A program made the translations under genes and the position numbers. Source: Undaria pinnatifida (lineage: Eukaryota > Sar > Phaeophyceae > Laminariales > Alariaceae). From it: 64,000 bases of DNA. A model generated the notes under the pieces. That model was not told the DNA's origin and made no database searches. It saw nothing but the letters and a program-made list of their open reading frames with translations. Shown here piece by piece: positions 33,476 to 46,900 of this stretch; the stretch's first letter is position 1, and every line of letters begins with the position of its first letter. The stretch covers positions 16,937,204 through 17,001,203 of the forward strand of contig JABAKD010000010.1 in assembly GCA_012845835.1 (NCBI GenBank). Direction: 5' to 3'.

Positions 33476-34516
33476 TGGGATGACCCCACTCGCTCGAGTG
33501 ACCCTGTGTGTGCCTCCCTGCGGCAAAAAATGCTTCAGGGAAAATTGCTTGGCGCAGCGTAGTTAACTATTCCATTGTGGGGGTGGCATACCGCAACAAA
33601 ACAAAGCGAGAAACCTCAACAAGGCAAAGGAAAAGGGGGGTCGCTCGCGCGACTTCACCCGACCCACTGAAAAAAGAGGCCCCAAAAGTTACCCCTCCGA
33701 TCGTACCATGGTTTGGCATAATGGTTTCGTATAATATCCACAGAACACAGCGTCAAGAAGGGTGCGCATAGTTCAGGCATGAACAACTTCGGTACATGTT
33801 TCTACTATTATTGAAAAACTAACCAAACGGCGCGCGCGTTTCCCACCTGCTCTCCCGCGGCGATGTTTCGGCAAACATTCCACCAAAAGGAGGCCTCCTT
33901 GTAGCGGGTTGACTTTCCCTAGAGAAGGATAAAGGCTTTACTCTCACTTCTCATACAGATCGTACAGATCGTACAGCAAGACCTCTTGATAAGTCCTGGC
34001 ATACAGAACGACCGTTCCAACGTCCACTTCCTCCGCACCGCAACATTCATGGAACTACCGACAGTCGTCCGGTAAGCACGTAAAAAAAAAAAACGACTAA
34101 AAATAAACCGTAAAGGCAACCATAAAAAAGCAAAAATTCAGGTTTCATCGAAGACGATGGACGCTAAGCATTTGAAGCACCAGTTTTACAATAAAGCAAA
34201 GCACACACAGAAGAGCTAGCACACTTCAAGCAGCGCAACTCAACAAGACAGGAGTCAACAAAAAAAACGGTAGGTTGAGCGGCCTTGGGACCGCCCAACG
34301 AGGAAACAAATTAACAGAAATCTACCGAACACAGGGCGGCACACCGCCCACCACTCCTCTCATCCATCAACCGACAAACCTTCCCCCTCCCCTCCCGACA
34401 AATACAGTACGCGCCTAACTCCTCCAAGGAGTACAGAGCAAGGCGTTTCTACACCTAAACCTACCAGTACAACAATCACGCCGACACGCCTACTCATAGT
34501 TCAACCTGCCCCTGGC

Positions 34517-34990
34517 CTACTCAGCCCCTGACACCGGCTCCGTCATCACACGACCCATCCGCTGAACCACACCAACACCACCACCGCCACTACCACCAAC
34601 ACCACCTCCAGCCCCCCCCCCACAACCACCGCCACCCCTACCCCCACCACCACCACCACCACCACCACCACCACCACAACCACCACCACTCCCACTCCCA
34701 CTCCCACTTCCTCCTACGGTCCCCTCCCCCCCCGCCTCGCCCCCCTCCATGTGCCCGTCGAAATCTTGGAGCAGCTGGGCCGCGAGTTCCGCGACAAGAA
34801 CCTGAGACTCGTTCCTGGAGAGCGTAAGAACAGTCTTGTACAAGTCGAAGTCGCGCACGAGAGCCGGCGGGTTGGCGTGATTCTGGTGAATCTTCCGGAG
34901 CATTCCAAGCAAGGTCTTGCCCACCACTGCTTTCGGGTAGTGCAGGCGTTCCATGACTTCGACGACGAAGGCGGGGGATGCGCCCAGCGC
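34517..34990 (-). CDS. Kinase exon 26: last repeat, Gly-rich tail, stop
   Basis: 157 codons and stop. [60 protein letters not shown] match the final helices of MAP3K-epsilon; then about 50 residues almost all Gly/Ser (GGT/GGC repeats, 34575-34745) and the end [10 protein letters not shown]. Confidence 0.94.
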   Translation of the reverse strand, partial: ALGASPAFVVEVMERLHYPKAVVGKTLLGMLRKIHQNHANPPALVRDFDLYKTVLTLSRNESQVLVAELAAQLLQDFDGHMEGGEAGGEGTVGGSGSGSGSGGGCGGGGGGGGGGGGRGGGGCGGGAGGGVGGSGGGGVGVVQRMGRVMTEPVSGAE

Positions 34991-37900
34991 CTGCCCAAGA
35001 ATAGATCGCATGGGACGATTAGAAAATAACGAGAGAATTAACTGATAGGCTCAAGGTCAAAGTAAATATTTATATTCTATTATGTTATTATGTTGTTATC
35101 CCCGGCGGGTGGGTAAAAAGTGCAGTCCCTAGAGCCCAAAAACCCGTCCCTGTACTATGGTAACCCCAGGTAACTTCTTCCCAAAAACGGGTTCCCAATG
35201 TTAAAGGGATGAAGGTCATGACCCAAAGTTAGCGCCAGTCGGACAGGACGTCAAAGTCAGCGATTTTTGTTGCAGTATACCTAATAAACACGAGGGGAGA
35301 ATTACCTGATCGCGTCTGTCGGTCAACGTCAGTATGACATACGACAGAAGCGATCTCGTCTTGTGCTGCAAGAGAACAAAATCAAACCAATTTAAACCAA
35401 ACCAAACCAAACCAAACCACACCAAACCAAGCCAAGCCAAACCAAACCAAACCAAACCAAACCAAACCAAACCAAACCAAACCAAACCAAACCAAACCAA
35501 ACCAAACCAAACCAAACCAAACCAAACCAAACCAAACCAAACCAAACCAAACCAAACCATGCCAAATCAAACCATCTCTCGTGAGAGCGCAAGCGATAGC
35601 AAAATTCAACAATCAGCGTCAAATCACCATATCGCAACACACCATCACAGCGCAACATCGCAAACGTAATATCGGCACCCAAAATCGCCAACCAAAATCG
35701 GCACCAAAATTGGCATTCAAAATCGGCACGGAAATCGACAACCGAATCGACACCCAAAATTGACATCGAAAATCGACGCCCAAAACCAGCACCAACAATC
35801 GACAACAACAAAAAACACACCAATCTACACAAATATTTCAGATTATTTTCGGATATTCTGACCAAACGCAATGTTTTGTCACCTTGACGAGAAGCAGGCT
35901 CTTGTCCATCATGAGGTACAGTTTGTCCACCACCTCCTCGAATTCCACCTGCTGCGCGGTGCAGAAAAGGAAGATGACCTTGTCCAGGTTCAGAGGCTCC
36001 ACCAGTTTTCCCGCCACGCGGTCCGTCTCGCCTTCGCTCGACAGCCTGCCCACGGAAAAAAAAAATAGGGAAAGAAAAAAGAACAAAGGGTTAATTGACG
36101 TGCGGGGATTGTAATGCGGTAATAACTTCACTCAGGCTCCCGAAAAAAACAAGAAAAATAGTAGGGGTTTCATTATTGTTTGAGGATTGCATGTATTACT
36201 GAGTCCATACAGGAACACGGGTTTGCATCAAACACGAAATGCAATCCCGTTGATTGGTGCGTCGACTAGGTTATGCGGCTTAACACACAAGGCCACAACA
36301 TTGGTGCAAATTTAACCTGTACTGTAATTTCGTGTAATTTATCTTGTGGAGGTTCATTGAGTCTAGAGTCCACACATGGGCGGGTGCAGAGTGCCAATTC
36401 GAGTATCGACCATTCCACCGGTCGAACTCACAGCTGACGCATTTGAAATATTTTTACAAACTGTAACGTTTACTGCAAATTCTTCGATCAACGACCACGA
36501 CCACGACCATGCTGGCGCGGTTGTAAACGTGGTGTTGCAAGGTGTTGCAAGTCTCACCAGGCGCACAAGCTGCGGAAGATTGTGACGTGCCAGTGCCTAT
36601 CCTTTGGGGTGCGCATGACTGACAGGTAAAAGTCCAGCACACCCTCGTCCCACATCAGGCTCCGAACCAGGCTGGACGTGTGCGCGAAATCGCAAACCAT
36701 CTGGAGCGCGAACTGCTTCAGCCTGGACTGCTCCAACACGCACCTGCGAACAAACGAATTCGCGAGATGCGGGGGGGCGGGGGGTTAAGTGAGATGAAGA
36801 AAATGACCCATGACACTTTTAAAATAAGAAAATCAGAGAAAAAAAAATGGTGTTGATAGGAGCAAAACAATTCCTTCACAAGTAAAAGGTCAAAAATTAA
36901 AAAAATCCGTCTAGATCCGTTCTTTACCACTGCAAGAAAACGACCCCAAGTCATTTTCCAGGAACGCTTTGCCCAAATACACTGATTGCAGTTGTACGAA
37001 TATATGAAATATGAAAAGCATGACGCAACGGCTTCCAGTGGGAGCTGATAAAAAATAAAGGCACCATACCACCATACAACATCAACTTTAGACCAAGTTC
37101 AGTGAAAATCATTGCTCGACGCCTTACAGAACGCAGAACTGAACCGACAATTTTGGAGACAAATTGCTTGGAAGTAGACCTCGACCTCCTCTGCAGTAGA
37201 AGAAGGATTAAGACAAGCCAGCTTACCCCAGTTACTACTGCAGACACGACCCCACACAAATTCCAATACTCTGTGCTCAAACACGTGGGAGCAGTTCTGA
37301 AAGGGACACGCAATCAAGATGACTCAAGAAAAAAAAAATGCCGCCCTCGTGTCCCCTTAAAAAAAAACGCGCCTTAACCCGTGCATGATCGCACACTAAG
37401 GGTCGTTCCTAGCTAACGCAAAAAAAAACACGAATCTTGACAAACTGTCACGAATTCCTGACATTCATAAATTCCAAATTGACACGTTAAAAAAAAAACA
37501 AAAAAAAACATTATTTTGTCAGGAATCCTGACATCAATTTGTACGAAAAATGTCAAAACGACTCAAAGTCCGGATTCCTGACAAATGTCACGATTCGTGA
37601 AAAGGTCATGTTTTTTGTCAGGATTCCTGACATTTCTTGTGTTCGTTAGGAATGGCCTTGATACCAAGTAGTGTGCACCCAAACACACTAGTACAGTTCT
37701 TAAAAGGCTAACTAGGAAAAAAACAAGAAAACGATGCCACTCTCAGATCCCTTAAAAACAAAACTCGCCTTCGAAGGTGGGGAATGAGGCCCGCCACGGC
37801 CGCCTTCTCCTGGCGTTTCCGGCTGATTCTGCAGAGGTAGAACATACACTGAAGCACCTGGTTCTCCAGGTCCTCATCCCCGGCACACGCACCGCCTCCC

Positions 37901-40900
37901 CCGCCTTCGCTGGTCGTGTCTGGTTTGCGTCGTTGTCCAAGGAGCGAGACGAGCGTTGTGATTGCACCGGCTTTGTCGAGGGCCTGCCAAAACAAAACAA
38001 ACACACACAAAAAAACATACACATGTACAACATAACTATTGTTAGACAATCACAACATATATTACATTTGGGGCCCATTTACAGCAACCATGCGCGATGT
38101 TTGCAAAGCGTCCAGGAAGAGCGTGCAACAGCGCGAGCATGGCCATGCTGCCCGGGTGTCACACCGCGTTTTACGATGCACTTCGGATAAAAATCCTACC
38201 GCGGCAGCGTGCAAACCCAAGTTGTAATCAAGTCACTTCATTTCCACATTTCTTCCCTCTGAAGCGCCAAAAAAGACGAACAAAACTCGGCTCAAGCGTG
38301 GAAGGCGTTATGCTTGACCATGTATTTCACCGCACTAAAGGGCGCCGCACTACCGCGTGACAACGACTGTACCAACACTATCGCTGAAGGATACAGTAAC
38401 GCACCAACGCGGGACCACTCACCGCACTAAAACTGAGGGCCCGCACCAAAAGGGTACCGCACTAGCGAGCGAACGCACCACTGTGCTAACGTTCTCCAGA
38501 AGGGTACCCCACTAAAGAGTACCGCACTAAACTGGGACCCCGCACCAAAGGGTACTAAACTGGGACCCCGCACTAAAGGGTATCACACTAAACGCGGGAC
38601 AACGACTGTACTAACAATACCTCTAAAGAGTACAGTACCGCACTAACGCAGGACCGAGACGGTACCAACATTCGCACTGAAGGGTGCCGCCCTTAACGCG
38701 GGATCACTCAACGCACAAAAATCGCACCAAAAGGGTACCGCACTATCATAGCGCGTAAGCACCACTGTACTAACATTCTCCACAAGGGTGCCGCACTAAA
38801 GAGAAACCGCACTAAACTGGGACCCGCACTAAAGGGTACCGCACTAAACGCGGGACAACAACCGTACTAACATCATCCTTCTTTTTTTCTTTTTTTTTTA
38901 TCCTCCGACGGATGGGGAAAAATAAAGCTCAAGCTCACCACACTTCCACGTATTTCACTAAAGGGTACAGTACCGCACTAACGCGGGACCGTGACGGTAC
39001 AAGCATTCACGCTGAAGGGTACCACACCGACGCGGGACCACTCATCGCATAAAACTGAGGGCCCGCACCAAAAGGGTACCACCCTAGCGCGGAAGCACCA
39101 CTGTTTTACCATTATCCACAAGGATACCGCACTAAAGAGTACCGCACTAAACTACGACCCCGCACTCAAGTTGCCGCACTAAACTGCGACCCAGCACTAA
39201 ACTGCGACCCCGCACTTAAAGGGTACCGCACTAAACGCGGGACAACGACTGTACCAACATTATCCACAAGGGTACCGCACTAAATTGTACCGCACTAAAT
39301 TGTACCGCACTAAACTGGGGGCTCGCACTAAGGGTACCGCTTTAACGCGGCACAACGACTGTGCGACAGTATCACCTCAAGCGTGGAAGGCTCCATGCTG
39401 ACATTCTTGAGCACCGTCAGGAGCGTCACGGCCAGGCTGCAGAACTTGGGGATGCCGACGTAGTCCGGACACACGCTGGACAACGCTCGCATGATGCCTG
39501 AAATCGCACGTACGTTGTTTGGTCGGTTGGTTGGTTGGTTGGTTGGTTGGCTGGCTGGTTGGTTGGTTGGTTGGTTGGTTGTTTGGTTGTTTGGTTGTTT
39601 GGTTGGTTGGCTGGTAGTTTGGTAGTTTGGTTGGTTGGTTGATTGGTTTGTTGGTCGTTCGGATTATTTATTGGATGTGTAATTACTACAAGCAAATGGT
39701 GTGTATTGTGTGTAACGTGTTGTGTGTTACGTGTTTTGCTTTGTGCGCCGAAGCCCGATCCGGACCTTGCAAGCACTGCCCCTCGGTGACCCCCCTCCGC
39801 ACAACGCTGTCGCTTTTGCCATTAGTTATCCCTCTGGGAGCTAGGTATGGAGACCAAAACAAAGAGAAAAGTGCGGCCTAATCAACCGTCCATTCTCAGT
39901 GCGAAGCGGCACGACTACCCGTATTACTGCGCGCGTGGTACACCGCCAACTCCCTGCAGTACTCCCAAGCCCGCCGCAACCCGTCCCTTCACAACGCTGT
40001 CGTCCCTTCACAACGCTGTCGCTCTTGATGTTTACTCTTTCGGTGCTTGGTTGTGGTACAGCGATTATAGCTGAAAATGAAAAGATGGGAAAGGAAATTG
40101 CTAAAAGGCTGGGAGATGGGCTGAGGAGAGATACTACTGCTCTACGGAAGGATATTAAATTTACATCGGAACGGCATCTACGCGACGCATAATGTCGGAG
40201 GGCAAGAAGGATGATAATGGCTTTTATGGTAAAGCGTCCAAACAGGCATAAAAGTGTGGTCTTAAAGGTGTGGTCTGATCAAACGTCCAATCTTAGCGTG
40301 CAGCAGTACGAATAGTATCAACATGCTGCGCGGGTCCGATCCCACCGCACCGTTCAAGCTCTGCTCCTCGGCAAGCTCTTCCTTCACAGCGTTGTCGTTT
40401 TCGATAGTATTTTTTTTTTACTTTATAGTATAGCATCCGAAAACAAGTAAAAGTGCGTGCGCGCCTCATCAACCGCCCCGCCTGAGCACAAGAGATCCCT
40501 CTACAGCGCCGATTGAGCAGTGCAGGTTACCCGCTATAGTGCATGTTAAATCGGTTGACACAGACGGGAACAAACAACAGTGGCAGTTTGCGGAGTAGTG
40601 CTGGTTGCCACTAACGTGCCGCTATTTCCCTATATAGCGCACGTACCGGCACTACAAAGGGACCACTACTGCTGTACTATCATGTTGCGTGCATGTTGCA
40701 CAGCCAACCCCTTGCAGTACACTTTTTTTCAACCCACACCTTGCAAGCACTGCTCCTCGGCAACCCCTTCCTTCACAACGCTGTCGCTCTTGCTGAACGT
40801 TGTCAGGATCTCCGCAGCTCGCGTCACGTAAGGCCAGAACAGATCACCGCCACCACCGCCCGCCGACGCCGCCCCGACCCCGACCCCCGCCCCAACCATC

Positions 40901-43900
40901 ACAGCCATGCTGGCCTCCCTCTGTATCAAACCCAATTGCGGGGGGAGACCCTCCTCCCCTCCTTCCGCTAAACTGGCCCTCGAAGAGCAGGAAGCGGCGG
41001 TCATAGCGTGTCCGAGGAAGCGCGTGAATGTGTCCTGGTCGGGTCGGGTTGGGTTGGGTTGGGTTGGGTTGGGTTGGGTTGGGTTGGGTTGGGTTGGGTT
41101 GGGTTGGGTTGGGTTGGGTTGGGTTGGATTGGGTTGGGTTGGGTTGGGTTGGGTTGGGTTGGGTTGGGTTGGGTTGGGTTGGGTTGGGGTGGGTTGGGTT
41201 GGGTTGGGTTGGGTTGGGTTGGATTGGGTTGGATTGGGTTGGATTGGGTTGGATTGGGATGAGTTGGGGTGATGATGCCCTCGCAGTAGCTCATCTACAT
41301 GAAATCTGGCCCGTGTTCACAAAAACAGGCCAAAAGGCATCCAGTTGAGATGAAAACTGTGTTACAATACAACACGTGCAACATAGTAAGTAGTTCCAGT
41401 GCGCAAGGAAACGTACGGGCTGTGGAATGCCATCCCGTATGACTTGTAAACCAAATAACACCTACCAGCCTACCTATCGACTGCCGACTATACGTGCATG
41501 TTCCGTTTTTTTGATCCAATACGCTTGGCATTGTATATTCACATTTCCTTACTCTACCTGCGATGTGCATCTGTGCCTCGTAATTCGTGACCCCAGAACG
41601 TCTATCTCTCTAGGACGATTATTGCTTCCAGCAGGGTCAAGCTGACTCACTGCGCATACTTCGTATCATCTAATGAATGCGTGGAAGTGTGGTGAGCTTA
41701 CGCTACACATTTACCCATCCGCTGGAGGATTAAAAAATAAAAAAATAAAAAAATCTGCACGGACACTGGATGTGCTGCGTGTCGATGGGTAGACAGAATG
41801 GTTTAACGCGAAGCGAAGAACACACACATCACAACAAAAGCCTCTAGGATGGAATATCTGGCACGGACACTGGATGTATGTGCTCGGTGTCGATGCGTGT
41901 TATATGAGGAGCGGTTTTATACACATCAAAACGAAAGCTTCTGGAACCAAGAATCCGCACGGCGTTCACTGGATGTGCCAGATTTCGACTGATCAAACGA
42001 ACCGTTTAATGCGAAGCGAACAACATGCGCATATTAAAACAAAAGCCTCTAGGATGACTCGACACGGGACAGTGGATGTTCTGGGCGTCGATGGGAAGAA
42101 AGAACGAGACGATGTGCAGCGAAAAACGCGCACAAACATATGCCACCGCTCACCATGATGCGCGACATCAGGCCCAGTCGCAGGAAGAGCTTGCAGAAAT
42201 CGTTGCGGCGGATTCGCTGTGAACGTGCGTACGTAGGTAAGTCCAGAAAACGTGCATCGAGAAAAAAAACGAGGAGATGACATGCATCAAGGGTGCGTGT
42301 TAGTTTAACTCTGTTCACAACTGCACAACATACTCCACAATAATGTCAGGTACAATTATCATTGTTAAACCAGGTATCCCTGGTATGTGTCACGATTTGT
42401 ATAGTGCAAGCACAACTCAATACGATATTTGGGTTTCCTACTGTATTGTAGGGCGGTTTACTTGGATGTGAAACCGTCAGCGAAGGTAGCTTGAACGTCT
42501 GTGCTGGAAGAGATAAGCTCACTCTGTTTTTACCCTAACCGAACCTCTACTCAGCGCCAGCTAATGCCCGCTCTACCGCTGCTGCGCCGGCAGGTTATAA
42601 GGTAACGTGGTGTGATTCAGAGTCAGCTACGTCAGCCACGGGCTCAGAAAATGCCTGCAAACAACCAAACACACAAAGCGAAAAACAAAAGGAAGGAAAT
42701 CGCAGCAAAAAAATACATAAATCGTCCTTCGTACCTCACATACTCATACATCTGGTATCGTACAAGGTACCATGAATAACAAAATATTGTCGTAGCTCTC
42801 GCTAGGAAGTTCGCCATGGCCGTTATTCGATATTTACAACTGTCGTCAACTGTGTGCGTTGGTGGGCCAAATAAAAGTCGAACACGACACAAGCACAATT
42901 CACACAACAATGAATTACTACTGTACCCGTTATAGTTTTTTTCGGTAGATTCCGATGGTCAGACGGGACACAAGAGATTCGGGCACGCGAGGCTGCTGGC
43001 ATGGAACCTCATATTTTTTCGACGCCGTCGTTGACTAGGAACCTAGCTTCGCTTCCAATCATGGGCAAGTATCAGGCGCCAGAACGCATCAACCAGTCAC
43101 AAATACTCACCTGCAAAGAAAAAACCTTGAGCACTCCGTCAATTCCTATACGGACAAGCCGCCGAGCGTCGGTACCCGCGCTCCCGGGTCCGTCTATCCT
43201 TGGCCCAGCGTCTAAAAACTGCGCAAGCACGGCCAGGCCTCCGCAGGAGATCAGTGTCTGGAGCGTCAGATCTGAGCCGTTGCACAAGGCGCGGACCAGA
43301 CGAGCGGCTTCCACACACACCTGTTGGGCAAAAAAAATAGGAGGCGTCAATATGGGTGGGGAGGACGGGAGGCTACCACCACCATCAACGCCATCGACGC
43401 CAACACCACCACCAGAAACACCAACACCAGAAACACCACCACTAGCACCAGCACCAGCACCAGCACCAGCAACAAGAACAAGAACAAGAACAAGAACAAG
43501 AACAACAACAACCGTACACGGCTCGCAAACACGCCCACATACCTTAGGGTCACCGCCGCCGCCACCACCACTACCACCAGCGACGCTATCGCTTCCCTTC
43601 CTCCCGCGACTGCTTGTGTCTGCCGCCACCCCCGCCCCCTCAACTATATCACAGGTACCCCCAGTTTTGAAGATAGTCAAAACCTTCGGTACCAGTCCCA
43701 CCATAGCCAGGCTTTCAAGGGCCTTAAGATTGTCCTCGACAATCTATAAGGCGCGCAGAGGGGCGCGCGCGGGGGGGGGGGGGGGGGGGGGGGGTTAGGA
43801 GGAGTGAGGGGGGGGGGGGTAAACTCATTGCATGCATAGCCGTTGACCCTCGGAAATCTATTAGGCGGGGGAGGGGAGGCAGGAAGGTTGGGGGGGAACT

Positions 43901-46900
43901 ACAAGCAAGGGGGGGGGGGGGGGGGGGAGGGGTCGAAAATGGTCAAGACGTTCGGTACTAATCCATTACAAGGCGGGGGAGTGGGGGGGGGGGGGGGGTG
44001 AACTAGAAGGAGAGTGTGAGAGGAGGGGGGGGGGGGGGGTGTACTCATTGCATACACAGCGGTTGTTCCTCGACAATCTTTTAGGCCAGGGAGGGGGGGG
44101 GGGGGTTGGGGTGGATTCAGAAGGGGGGGGGGGAGGGGGGGGCGGGAGCTTCGAAAATGGTCAAGACGTTCGGCACCAGTCCCACCATGGCCAGGCTTGC
44201 AAGGGCTGTAACCTTTTTCCTACTGGGAAAAAAGCAGTTCAACTTTTAAGTGTTTACCCAAGAAATGTGAGTGCAGTTATAAACGGGTTAATGCTCTCCT
44301 CGACAATCTATAAGGCGGCGGAAGGGGGGGGGGGGGGTGTACTCAGTTTGTGCATGCCCGTAGTCGTATGACCATAGACCCTCGCATCCCTACTATGCCG
44401 GGACGTAGCACGTCGTTTTCACCAACCAGGCAGACATTGCTTGCATCAAGCGCGAAGCGCCGTGAGGTGTTGCGCGAGTCGCATGAAGGGCGAACTACAT
44501 CCTTCCAAGGACCGCTCGTAAGACAGACTTCGCCACCTTGTGCCTACTTTCTTGCTTATGGATGACAGCACCAGTGAGTTACAATGTTTTCTGGTGTGGC
44601 CACTCCAGAGACAGTAATTGGTCTTACTATGTAACTGCCTCGAAGGTGCCGTACCATATTCACACTACGTGACGCGATCCTTCCCTTGTGCGGGGTTAGG
44701 GTTCTCCACCCCGCACAGTATGATCTAACTCGATAATCATCATGGTGACCGCCAAAAAAACAACAACGGTGCCCTGGTTGTCTAGCTCACGCAGTGATCG
44801 GCATGTTTTACAGCGTCGCTGCCAACCAACGCCAACCCCAATATACACATAACGTTTTACAGCGTCGGTGCCAACCGAGGCCAACTATTATCTTTATACT
44901 TGGAAGTATTAACCCCTTTAGAGCCCCCGAACCCCTCCCAACACTAGATCCAAGTAATTTTGTCCCCCAAAACGGGTTTCCAGTCGTAAAGGGGTTAAGG
45001 GTGAAAGGGGGGGGGGGGGGAGATTGGGGGAAATTAGAAGGAGGGTGCGAGGGTGTGTGAGGGGCGGGTACATGGGTGCTGCTGCTACCACCACTGACGT
45101 AGACATGGTGCATGCGGGCATGCCGTCAAGAAAAATGCAGGCATGTACTGCATACTGGAATGTTTTTAGAGCTTCGTACTTCGAATACAGCATTAGAAGA
45201 TGATGAAACACAGGAAAATAACGCCACAAACCAGTTGATAAATACACGAATCACAACAAATTACTACCTTGCTAAGATAAAAAATTGTTGATGGTGTCCA
45301 CCCTGGCAACATCCATGGGAACCATATATATATTCAAAGGATAATACATCTGTAATAACGAGCGGCCGGTGTATCACGCAGCTTGCAAAGATGAATATCG
45401 ACCCTAAATTTATCGAACTCACAGCTGACGTATTCATAATGATTATATAAAACAGAAGTCTGTACCGATCTACTTCAAACGTAACTTTGAACAGGCGGTT
45501 CGGGTACCTCCATGGCCAACAAACGTCCGCCATCTCACCTAATGTGTAGCACCATCAACCACTCACCGACCACGGACTGACGGCCCCCTATACCGTTCAA
45601 GCAGCAACTCCGAAACTCTTCTCCCGACCCGCCCCTCCCCGCCCCATCCCGCCCCATCCGAACAAAAAATTATATCCCAGTCCCCCAACCCCTTGCCTTG
45701 TTGATAGAGGGCCAAAACGTGAGCGGTGACGCACCGCTATATACACCGCCTGGTTTATAGTTGCACCCACCCTAGCCCTCCAATCACTCGCCTTGTTGAT
45801 GACCGCCAAAACGTGAGCCGTAGCCTCTTCTCCCAAGTCGTCCTCAGGCCTTACCGCCTGCATGAGGTACATCAGCGGTGTAACCCCCCTGCGCAATTTA
45901 CGATGAATTGATCACGCGGTGGTCATGAGACGGGGTGCGGGAGCGGGAGCGGGGGTGGTCGCGCGTGTGTGCGTCTGCAGAATAGGACCGGGTATGATTC
46001 GTAGGTATTCGAAGGAAGGGGGGGGTCTTAGCTAGTGTGCGCGAGGTAGACGCCTGGCGTGACTAGGTATTCGACGTGGGGGAAGGGGGGGCGGGTATAT
46101 TCAGTTTGTGCATGGCCGTAGTCGTATGATCATAGACCCTCGCATCTCTATCATGCCGGGACGGAGCACGTCGAGTTTTCACCAACCAGGCAGACATTGC
46201 TTGCACCAAGCGCGAAGCGCCGCAAGGGGTTCGGCGAGTCGCATGAAGGGTGAGCTGCATCCTACAAAGTCCGCTTGTGAGGCGACGTGGGGGTGGGGGT
46301 GGGGGGGGGGGGGGATTCTAGCTCGTGTGCGTCACCGCGTGCCGGCGTCTCGTTGTGAGTCACCTGCTGTCGCACCCTTGACTCGCCGCTGATAGCATTT
46401 CGTGCACAAAAAGACGCCAGCATGTACACAAGCTGGGGCAGAAAACTTGTGAGGAACGCATCATTACCGGATTCGGAAAGGACTGCCGCTCCTACCGCGT
46501 TTGCCTCCGGCAGTGAGGGTGTCACGCGATGGCGCGTGCTCCCAACAAAACCAGAACCAGAGCCAAGACCCAAAACCAACCAACCCCCCCCGACACCACT
46601 CCCTATATCCCCCTCTCACCGGTCCGTGGACATAACGTAATGCCGAGCCTGAGGACATCCATCCAGCTTCTCACACACCGCGACGCACGTCCGCACCACT
46701 TCCTCCTCAATCGTTAGCTCCCGCTCCTCCTCTTCCTCCTCCTCTTCCTCCTCCTCTTCCTCCTCCTCTTCCCCCTCCAACTCATCCTCCCCCCTCCCCT
46801 CTCGCCCCTCTCCCTTCCCTTCTTTCCATTTCCTCTCCTCCCCCTCCCCCTCTTCACATTTCGGTGCACCCCTCTCCCCTCCCTTCCCTCCCGGCGTCGG

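Larger units (their letters stand above)
27023..34516. other. Stretch between FARSA and the kinase gene; no supported protein gene
   Basis: Must contain the FARSA first exon and probably its promoter; I could not find a short ATG exon with a convincing donor. The sequence is occupied by two SINEs, several duplicated blocks and members of the dispersed families. A 75-codon frame at 32468-32695 ends in a glutamine run that is simply a CAG microsatellite. Confidence 0.6.

Noticed and set aside
34575-34745. Gly-rich tail of the kinase as an intron or frame error
   Set aside because: The frame stays open to a stop with non-repetitive residues ([10 protein letters not shown]) after it and no splice donor removes it; kept as coding, though it may vary in length.
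35216-35871. Frames encoding VWFGL-type or NQTKP-type repeats
   Set aside because: Translations of the (AAACC)n array; five-base units read through as pentapeptides in all frames.
37240-37313. Possible kinase exon on the minus strand after CTTTCAG (reading [15 protein letters not shown])
   Set aside because: Exons 23 and 24 join directly in phase with a GC donor and match the family without it; the segment is part of the local duplication of the exon 23 edge.
41001-41348. Frames encoding GWVGL or QPNPT repeats
   Set aside because: Translations of the (GGGTT)n array at the exon 21 acceptor.
43001-43798. 265-codon plus-strand frame
   Set aside because: Antisense to kinase exons 18-19, with Thr/Pro/Gly repeats; the minus strand has the conserved protein.
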